Source: Agelas oroides (Eukaryota > Porifera > Demospongiae > Agelasida > Agelasidae). From it: 64,000 nucleotides of DNA. A model generated the notes under the pieces. It made no database searches. It had not been told where the DNA came from and saw only the letters and a list, made by a program, of their open reading frames with translations. Below, piece after piece: positions 55,944-64,000 of the stretch. The stretch spans positions 6,444,815 through 6,508,814 of the forward strand of contig OX422198.1 in NCBI GenBank assembly GCA_949130485.1, read 5' to 3'. Each line of letters opens with the position of its first letter. Positions within the stretch are counted from its first letter, which is position 1. Both the position numbers and the translations under genes were made by a program.

Positions 55944-56172
55944 GGGAGAAGATGGGTGACGTCATTGTTGCACACGTGTTCAACAAAGTAATTTTGTAAC
56001 ACATGATTGTATGTTCAAATTGGTATTTACGGTAGATTGATTGACATTCATGAACCCTTGCAGGAATGACAGATATAGCTAAACGAATATGTGACAGCAC
56101 AACAAACAATATATATGTACATTGTAATTTACACTGTGTATAGATATAAGTTAATGACAGTTGTACAAATTA

Positions 56173-57620
56173 TTAAAAATCTGATTTAAAATTTTTTCCA
56201 TAAGTTAGAATATCATCTGAACAGTTGATGCAATGTTCAGTGGTGATGTCTAGTGAGGTATGTTCTGCCAGGAAATGAGCACTGATGGATTCACTATTTA
56301 CCGATGAAGAACAGCCCTGAACAGGGCAAGGATGGAGGCTTAGTAACCTCAGTATATAGGGCTTGAGTACAGGAGGTGCCGGGAGCACCGTTGTCTAATG
56401 CATGGTCCCATATCTTGGGCCAGCTGCACTGTGGTGAGGTGGCGATGCAGTGTACAAGAGATTGAGAGGGGAGTTGAGGACTCTGTCAACAGGAGGGACC
56501 AGTCATTTTCCAGGATTTCCTTCTTGATCTGAACACCTGACAGAGTGTCAGAAGAGGATAAAATCTTGGAGGTGAGATTTGTGTTGAAAGTGGATTCTAA
56601 GAGGCGGCATTGTCTGACGAGTTGTGAAGCTTCCACGTCATCAATAGCGAGAGAGCAGAACACACGAGAACTTAGGCTATCAGTGGAGTTCATTGTCTTG
56701 CGAAAAAATGCCAGCTTGATGCACAACACACGAGCTCTGATGGAAGGCCATTTGAGTGCAAGTCGAACAACGTTGTTGGCTGTGGACTTGGGGAGATGGA
56801 GGATACACTTGCCCATCTTCGCTTGGAAGGACTCCAGTTTTTTAAGCAAGGATGGGTTTAACGTCCAAGACTCCACACCGTACAATAGAACAGGCAGAAC
56901 GCAACATTCAATGATACTCCTGGATGATGGTCTTAGAGCTCCAGCAAAAGTCTGGATGATGGTTCAGAGCACCGTTGAACACCCCACAGCCTCTGGCAAA
57001 GAATGCTCCTCTTGCTTTTCTGATGTTCTCCTCAATCCATTTGTTGCTGGAGAGTGAGGTGGACCACCAGGCCCCAAGGCATCTGGCTGAATGGGAGATT
57101 GGAATTTCAATATTGTCAGACCTGATGGAGGAGGCATTTGCCAGGAATTGATGGAAAGATTACAGCCTCGCATTTATTAGTATTCAAAGTGAGGTTGTGA
57201 AAGGAAGTGAGGGAGGAGATTTGCTTTTTGCAGTCAGCAAGGTTTGTTGAGAGGGTACGGATGTCATCAGCGTGGGACAGAGCACCAAGAAAGAGATGGT
57301 TTACGCTGAGTCTGCAAGACTTTTGCTGGAGCTCTAAAAGAATTGGATCCATCACAAGTAGAAAAAGGACTGGGGGAAGAACTGAGCCTTGGTGAACACC
57401 ACGATGGACATAAAAAGGGGAGGAGACAACATTGTTAACACGAACAGATGACTTTGGATTGGTGTACGAATGCTTGATCAGGCGCCAAGTCTTCCCATGC
57501 AGTGATACCTGCGTTCATGAGGTGGCTAAGGGAGTACTGGGTACTCAACAGTGTCGAAAGCTGAAGCTAGGTCGAAACCCTCTTCTACGGAACAGCTAGT
57601 GCATTCTCCCTGTGTTATCC
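56173..57620 (-). pseudogene. Decayed LINE reverse transcriptase fragment
   Basis: Right to left: FYVHRGVHQGSVLPPVLFLL, then MDPILLELQQKS and HADDIRTLST (the degenerate F/YADD catalytic box) at 57355-57116. After a frame break comes YGVESWTLNPSLLKKLESFQ with KMGKCILHLPKST (56885-56349), the post-RT segment. Then LHPCPVQGCSS and EHTSLDITTEHCINC near 56350-56173 form a Cys/His tail. Frameshifts and stops show that it is dead. It belongs to a different lineage from the LINE at 12.9-17.5 kb. Confidence 0.75.
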
Positions 57621-58485
57621 GACTCCTACCTTCCTCAGCTAACACAAACAGCCTACCAAAAAGCAGATGCAATCTTTGCCTGTAAGGAGATCATCGCAAA
57701 GTTAACTAGAGAGGGCGACCATGTCTACTCTTGTTTTTACTTCCCTTTACCCTTGTATATGGGTAGCACAATTCCTTCTTTAAAAGAAGGAATTCCTCTA
57801 GAGTGATGATGGCGTTGAAGATTTTGCAAATTCAGTTTTTGAACAGAGGACCACTGTGTCTCTCAAAATCCTTTGAGCTTGCTCTCTTAGAGACAGAGGC
57901 ATCACCCTCACCTTGGTTGAGAGGTGTTGTGGAGTAAACTCCACCAGAGTTGTCTTTCTTTAAATGACGAAGAGCTGATTCGATCTCTTCCACTACAAAC
58001 GGTTGATCTAAAACAAAATCATTCTCTTAGTAGGTTGTGGCTTCCATTTGGAACAAGGACTGGAAGAGAAGCCATTTTGAGTGGCAAGGACGACCGCAGT
58101 CTATGGCGCTTAAGTACAGCGAAGCACTTTGCGAGCTCACTGCATCAACGAGGCATGCAGGTAAGCTTATTCGCTTCAGTGAGCGTTAGGCCCTGTTGAG
58201 ACCTTGTGCATTCTGGATGTAAATGTAAAATCACTTCCTGCGCTGGTGAGAAAGGAGCTCGCAAAGTGCTCCGCCGTACTTAAGCTCCGAAGACCGCGGT
58301 CATTTTTGCCACTCAAAATGGCGGCGTAGTATCCGAATTTCCGTCCACCATCTGTTTCATGTTTGGTTATGTGAGTGATTTAAACTGGAAAATTGAAAAA
58401 AAAAAAACAGTAAAATCATACCAAGCTAATGCTGATAGGCCTACAGGAATGACTATGATTGGTCAGTTCTCTCAAAAATGATGGT
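57621..58485. other. Non-coding stretch with a foldback
   Basis: 58070-58325 is an inverted repeat: GAAGCCATTTTGAGTGGCAA...CGAAGCACTTTGCGAGCTC against GAGCTCGCAAAGTGCTCCGC...GCCACTCAAAATGGCGGC. 57621-58069 shows no gene that I can support. 58380-58485 is the 3' flank of PINCH, shared with the truncated copy at about 46440-46520. Confidence 0.6.
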
Positions 58486-61400
58486 TTAGTCTGCTTGTTT
58501 CTTGAGCCTTCGTCTTAGCTCCACTGGCACCTTCTCAAAACATTTCTTGCAGTATGGCCTCTCGTCCATGTCTGCATAACGAGCTCCACCACTGTGTGTG
58601 TGTGTGTGTATGAGAGAGAGGAGAGAGAGAAAGAGTTACAACAGATTTCCCGTGCACATACAAACACCACTTACCGTGTTGCCAGGACAATGTCACAAGC
58701 AGTGCAGCGGAAGTGTTCCAAACACCATGACTTGTTCAGTACCGTCACCACTGTGATACAATACAAGAGAGCAAGCATTGGGTTTGTTTCTCATTCATGC
58801 TTGCAGCTTTTACTTGAGACATAACTTCATCCTCTCACTGCAAACTACTCTTTCTTGTGTTCCTATCTAGTTTCATACCCAGATGGGTAAGTGAATACAG
58901 GGGCCGCCTGAAAACCAGCTATGCTAAGCTGAGGAGACTAACCCATTCAAATAAAAGTCTATTTTTCTACCTACATGTATATCCAAGCATGATTCACACA
59001 CAAGATTAGTATTATACGTAAGCAGTCTGTGCCTCCAGTTCATGATTGCATACAGCAAGCAGGCAAAGACTGGAGATGGGAAAGGACTGGAGGCAAGGAA
59101 GGCCTGGGAATGAGGCTAACACAGAACCATTAGTGTCTAGTGTGGCACTCACTGTCTCCACTGCATGGCTTGTTGCAACTGAAGCAGAGGTCACCAAACA
59201 GCTGTGTTGCGAGACGGAGATACAAAGTATATTATGAAGGTGGAGAGATAGAGGGGAGAGAGATGGGAGAGAAAGGAAGGAAGGGGCTTCCACTTACTGC
59301 CTTGTAGTCTCTCTCACAGTAGGCCAGCCCTTTCTTCTCATAGTGCCTGCGACCTTCGAATGGTTTCTCACAGTGGGAACACACAAAGTGCTAGAAGGAG
59401 AAGGAAGAGATGTAGGCAAGAGGTGAGGGTGGGAGGAAGGTGAGAGAAGCTCTTTCGTTTATTTTCAGACACAAGATTACACAAGTCATACCTCAGGGTG
59501 CCACATCTTCCCCATGGCATGGATGATACGTCCTTCGATAGGACGCCTGTGTGCATGATAGGTTGGCATTGGGTAACGATAAGTACCATTACGCAGTAAC
59601 TTGTCAACACATGAACACTCCCTCTTACCCAGCTCTCCTGCTTACAAAAAAAACTGCAAACAATGGAAAACTGGGCGGGACCTAGGAACAAGACCAAACT
59701 GTCTTACCTGCAGGCAGCACAGATTGAGGACTCCATGTTGTCATAGCAACGAAGGCAGTAGAGATCCCCATCCCTTTCTCGGCACTTGGCAGTTAGTGTT
59801 TTTCTGGAAGGAACATGTGAGAGAGGAGGAGGAGGAGGAGGAGGAGGAGGAGGAGGAGGAGGAGGAGGAGGAAGGAGGGAGGAGCAGTAAGCACGAGGGA
59901 GAAGGAGGTGAAAAGAAGGAGGAGGGAGCAAGGAGGTGGGGGAAGGAGAAGGGAGAATAAAGGAAGGGAGGAAAGGGAGAAGAAGGGAGGAGAAGGGAAG
60001 AGAGGAGAAGAGAAGGGAAGGGAGGAGAAGAGAGGGGAAGGGAGAAGAAGGGAGGAAAATGAGGAGGAAAGTTAATCCCTATTGCAGAGCTATCCGACTT
60101 GTATACTCACTCACCCACACTTGTTGCAGTTGAAGTGGCTGGGATGGACAACCTGGAACTTGTACACAATGTGGTCCCCCTCGATTGGAAGACTGGGAAA
60201 TGGGAATGGGACATCACACACCAGAATCACAAACTTTAGAATGAGATTACTGACCTGCACTTCTGGCAAAACTTCTTTGATCCACCTGGAGTGAAAAATA
60301 GCAGCTGGTCAATCAAAATACTATCCCATTTTGCTGAAACAGGACTCCATTAGACAGACATTATATCCTAACAAGTCCAAACTGCACCCCAAGATGCTCT
60401 CAGTGACCTGAGAGTTCAGCGCTGCAGTTTACCTTTGCTAAATGCTATCTAGGTTTTGTGAAATAGGACTCCATTAGGTGGAAATCCCAGATTTAATAAT
60501 AGCTGGTTTCATGCACAAAGCACGATCAACTATAATGTATCTCGAGTACCTTTCACTTCAGCGTTGCACTTCTTGCAAAGAGGCCTGTGACACAAGAAAC
60601 AAGTGATGATAAACAACACTGTCTGCTGGTATATACACAGGTGTTAGTATACTAGCATATACAGGATATACAGGTATTAGTATACTAGCATATACAGGAT
60701 GCACAGGTGTTAGTATACTAACATATACAGGATGTACAGGTATTAGTATACTAGCATATACAGGATGCACAGGTGTTAGTATACTAACATATACAGGATA
60801 TACAGGTATTAGTATACTAACATATACAGGATGCACAGGTGTTAGTATACTAGCATATACTATACTAGCATGTTTCTACTCAAGTATGTAATTTGTCTTC
60901 AGATACACCATACCTTATTTGGTAAAGAGTACCTCTTAAACCTAAACAGTCTATAAGTGGAGTCAGTGTGTACACAAACTCCCTCTGTGTGACGTGAGAG
61001 ACGACCATTTGTTTTAGCGTCTAAACCCTCTCCATGTGGTAAAACACTCCACTATGCAGTGTGCTAAAAATAAGAATTACAACCCCACATGGCCATGGCC
61101 ACAAGATGGATATTGGTACACGTAAAGAAAGGGGAGGAGAGAGGGAGAGGAGGGTGTTGTGGCCTTCAAGAAGCTCCAGATAACACTTTACTCTTGTTGG
61201 TTGAGTGCTTTTGACATACCTTCCTTGGTTCTTGACAAAGCCAACGTCAGCCAGCTCAGTATGGCAGCTCACGCATTTGAAGCATTTTGGGTGCCAGCAT
61301 TGGCTCATGGCCCGAATCACACGTCCAAGAATAAATTCCCCTGTGATGTGTGTGTGTATGTGTGTGTGGGGAGGGGGGTGATATGACAGTTTACAGGTGG

Positions 61401-62598
61401 TCTATCATGCTCCAACTCACCGCAGCCGGTACAACAAGGCGCAAAGAGAGTGTGAAAGTCATGTTCGCAATACTTCCGTCCCTCGTGCTACAATACAACA
61501 GTTGACAAAGGTAACACATAATCACACCAAGTTGTTGTCTCTGACAATTTTCTAGCATACGTACCTCAAAGAAAACCCCGTCAGGGAATGGCTGAAAGCA
61601 CTGCACACACCTAGTAACAAGTAACATGGAGCAGTACGGAAGGTAAACAATTTCACTGTTTAGGGTCAACTGAAGAACATGACCTTGACCCCACAGACCA
61701 TACACAAGACTGTGAGCATCCCCCTCCTCCCTTCACACACCTCACATCATTAGTCTCACAAGCCAGCCTCAACCTCGTCTCACGTAACCAGACTCTCGCT
61801 GAAGAGAGAGTCTACCGTAAACGCTTTAATTAACGCGCTGTTAAAAAATAATTACGATCCGCAAAGGAGCCTTGTTGGGAGCGAAAAAAATTACTTCGGA
61901 CCCATGGGGGCGCCTTATTTAGGGAGGCGCCTTCGAATTAGAGCGCAACTGACTACACTGACAACGATCGAATTTGAGTACGTTATTTGAGGCTACCATG
62001 AATACAAGTGCGTTTGGAGTCCAGAGATTAATTAAAGTAGAAGTAGAAATCAGTCGAAGAACTAGATGTCTCGAAAGTCACACGAGTCGGGTGCGAAATC
62101 TCTCTTAATAGAAAGTGCCCTTAAAAAAATATTTATGTCTTCAAGGGGCACCCGCGTTAGAGCGAGAAAAATTAGTTTCCTGTCAAAAGGGCGCTTTCAT
62201 TAGAGAGGCGCGTTAATTAAAGTGTTTACGGTATATTATTTATGGTCTGGCTATGCGAGACTAGCCTCAACCAACCCCAGTCTGGATTGCTTCTAGAATA
62301 GGTTGGGTCTGGCTTGTATGACCATACTATCCATAACCCTCTACAGCCTTGTAAAGAGTTCAGTGAAAAACTATCAAGGGGCCCATAACGTCTGCCAGTG
62401 GTGGTCCCCTGTCTCTGAACGTTCACCATTGATACTAGAGTCAAGCCTTGACTCCCCTCCCCATTCTATAAACTTTGTCGCTTACACGAAGCATCCTTCG
62501 TGCCAGACTTGGCCTCCCGAGTTTATTATGTTCTCGTCTCGTCCGAAGGGATCTTGACAAAGCGTACACATCATCCCTGGGTCCATCCTCGGATCCAT
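58486..62598 (-). CDS. LIMS1: PINCH/LIMS adaptor, five LIM domains, 13 exons
   Basis: LIM-only adaptor of the ILK-PINCH-parvin complex at integrin adhesions. In relatives LIM1 binds the ILK ankyrin repeats. Exons: 62598-62486, 61610-61565, 61487-61421, 61340-61220, 60584-60550, 60285-60255, 60192-60115, 59803-59708, 59546-59492, 59390-59298, 59201-59153, 58750-58675, 58591-58486; 966 nt, 321 aa (vertebrate PINCH1 325). LIM1: [49 protein letters not shown]2: [36 protein letters not shown]3: [40 protein letters not shown]4: [37 protein letters not shown]5: [50 protein letters not shown]. The five-LIM order and the basic tail are diagnostic. Exons 11-13 have a broken duplicate at 46522-47630. 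Confidence 0.96.
59829..59871. repeat. (GGA)n microsatellite, PINCH intron 7
   Basis: About 14 GGA units just right of exon 8, continuing as purine-rich AGGGAGAAGG sequence to about 60060. Confidence 0.9.
60630..60865. repeat. ~32-bp minisatellite, PINCH intron 4
   Basis: About seven copies of ACAGGTGTTAGTATACTAGC ATATACAGGATG, alternating between GTGTTAG/GGATG and GTATTAG/GGATAT variants. This points to a higher-order two-unit repeat. Confidence 0.9.
61813..62233. mobile_element. MITE with TACCGTAAACGCTTTAATTA ends, PINCH intron 1
   Basis: TACCGTAAACGCTTTAATTA ACGCGC is inverted as GCGCGTTAATTAAAGTGTTT ACGGTA, with matched internal blocks (GGCGCCTTCGAATTAGAGCG near GGGCGCTTTCATTAGAGAGGC). 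An outer TAGTCTCGCATAGCCAGAC-like pair flanks it. Non-coding. Confidence 0.85.
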
Positions 62599-63075
62599 CG
62601 TCTTGGCTTACCCGCTGTTCAATACAACTGTCCGGGGTCACCCTGATTTTTCCGAGAGGGGGCGGATATACGACGCCGATTTCATAAACGCATGTGATAG
62701 CATGCAGTTGTGTGGGAACGGATTAGTTGTGCTTCCGCGTGGCCTATGTATAACATGGCCTGCTATTCCTCCTCTTGTGTTGTGAATGCGAATAAGGAGA
62801 GATCCGTCATGTCGTGCAGACAAGTCCAGACAGATCTATGGCCTTGTTACGAACCATTTCACCAGATCAAAAACAAGGGGGATTATGACAGTCTTGTTCC
62901 CAGATTATTTTTCCCCTCTGCGTGCAGAAAAATAGTCTGGGCATGAGACTAGGTGCATTGACAACCCAGAACGTCACTACAGCAGCGGTCTCTCAATCTC
63001 ATCACAAGCAGTACTCAACAGTGTTCAAAAAGCATGAGTGCATTTATAATACATGATGTACCAGTATATGTCTAG

Positions 63076-63911
63076 TCACTTCATACTTCTTCCAAGTCTC
63101 AAAGCTAGCTTCTCTCTTCCATTCTCCCACATTCGCTCAAAACTGCCCAAGATCTCCTCATTCAGAGCCTCAGCAGGCAAAGCCTTGTACTCAGCCACCA
63201 AGGAGCGCACATCAGCATCAAAAGTCTCTAATCTAAAAAACAAAAGTATAGTATAACATTTTAATGATACTTGGATTAGCCTATCAAACTAGACTTTTTC
63301 TTTTGCTTGCCAAAAGTTAATTTGTGTCCCCAACTTCTGGCAAGCAGAAGTAAAATGGTTTAGGTGTTTGTTAGTCTCGGAGCCAGACCCTCGCACGCGG
63401 AGAAGGAGGGTTAGGGTTAGAGTGCGAGGGTCTGGTTCCGAGACTAGGTGTTTGTATGCATCAGAGGATGAAACTTATTTACACCTTCAATGTAGCCTTG
63501 TTCCAAGACTCCCTTGTCCACTTTCATAATTATGTATGCTACAAGGGCACAAGAGTCTGGGAAAGAGGCTACATTCAATGTTGGAGAAGTGCAAAACTGG
63601 AGGCAGTAGTGGACTGGGAATGAGACTGGATATTGGTCTGGGAATGAGAGTGGATAGTGGTCTGGAAATGAGATAGTCTCGTGCCCAGACCCTCTCGCAC
63701 GTGCGAGAAAGAGGGTCTGGTGTTCCAAGCGACTTTTCTTGTCACATGGGACGGGGTAGCTCCCCGATCTGAGAGCTCGAATCAGATTCTAGAATGCATA
63801 ATTATATGTGCATGACGTAAGCGATCATATTTTGAACCGAATTGGAGGTAGAAAAAACTTGCCTCGCAGCTCGTTCTCAGCTTTCCCAAGAAACTTTGTG
63901 GCCTTATCAAG
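63076..63911 (-). CDS. Last exons of an unrecognised gene (predicted helical C-terminus)
   Basis: Two minus-strand exons that join in phase: 63911-63859 (LDKATKFLGKAENELRG) and 63232-63076 (LETFDADVRSLVAEYKALPA, then EALNEEILGSFERMWENGR, ending LGRSMK and TGA). The sequence is charged and heptad-like, consistent with a coiled coil or helical bundle. The upstream acceptor (AG 63913-63912) is plausible but has a weak pyrimidine tract, so the first of these exons is less certain. The rest of the gene lies right of the window. I do not recognise the family. The PINCH ATG is about 480 bp downstream in the same orientation. Confidence 0.5.
63373..63580. repeat. Two short foldbacks (TAGTCTCGGAGCC and TAGCCTTGTTCC types)
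   Basis: 63373-63448: TAGTCTCGGAGCCAGACCCT CGCAC pairs with GTGCGAGGGTCTGGTTCCGA GACTA around a loop holding GGGTTAGGGTTAG. 63493-63572: GTAGCCTTGTTCCAAGACTC pairs with GAGTCTGGGAAAGAGGCTAC. Both lie in the intron or flank of the right-hand gene. Confidence 0.75.
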
Positions 63912-64000
63912 CTTTTGTTAAACCATACCGTGCAGCAGGCAAAAAAACTCGAGTCCCGGATGTAAAATGTAATTATGACATTCTTTTCGGCGTAGGCCCT

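Overview
This is an animal nuclear genome window. The evidence is spliced genes with GT-AG introns, a MEF2 MADS-box factor, a five-LIM PINCH adaptor, a death-domain receptor, non-LTR retrotransposons and very many foldback (MITE-like) repeats. Compact genes with small introns, an IgGFc-binding ectodomain, a stand-alone metazoan-type death domain and intronless arylsulfatases together suggest a sponge. That placement is inference, since no single sequence here proves the lineage. All exon structures below were built by hand from reading frame, splice consensus and family resemblance. For each complete multi-exon model the intron phases agree and the exon lengths sum to a whole number of codons.

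Layout: 1-2043, 5' part of a MEF2 gene on the minus strand (MADS and MEF2 domains over four exons; the rest lies left of the window). 2059-3018, intergenic region shared with a divergent gene. 3019-7371, plus-strand ten-exon gene for a 740-residue Cys-rich, basic, WD-repeat-like protein that I do not recognise. 7581-23911, a transposon-rich stretch: a 4.1-kb long-inverted-repeat composite, a nearly intact LINE with a PHD-finger ORF1 (about 12.9-17.5 kb), a 2.7-kb CCGC-rich inverted-repeat element and several MITEs. 24029-31951, plus-strand seven-exon gene for a type I membrane protein: signal peptide, IgGFc-binding-type ectodomain, Ser/Thr-rich stalk, transmembrane helix and cytoplasmic death domain. 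33104-44512, minus-strand 24-exon lysosomal beta-mannosidase whose introns are loaded with microsatellites. 44625-46139, plus-strand intronless arylsulfatase. 46522-48012, broken copies of the 3' end of PINCH and the 5' end of beta-mannosidase. 49-54 kb, nested foldback elements. 54432-55943, second arylsulfatase. 56173-57620, decayed LINE. 58486-62598, minus-strand 13-exon PINCH/LIMS gene. 63076-63911, last exons of an unrecognised minus-strand gene.

How the genes relate: beta-mannosidase and arylsulfatase 1 are divergent, with 112 bp between start codons, and two TCATGTGA-type E-boxes (the MiT/TFE CLEAR-like class) lie between or over the starts. This suggests co-expression of two lysosomal glycan-degrading enzymes. 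The order [mannosidase] [sulfatase 1] [PINCH 3' remnant] [mannosidase 5' remnant] [sulfatase 2] [PINCH] is what a single tandem duplication of an ancestral mannosidase-5' / sulfatase / PINCH-3' block would leave. The most novel single item is the IgGFc-binding/death-domain receptor.
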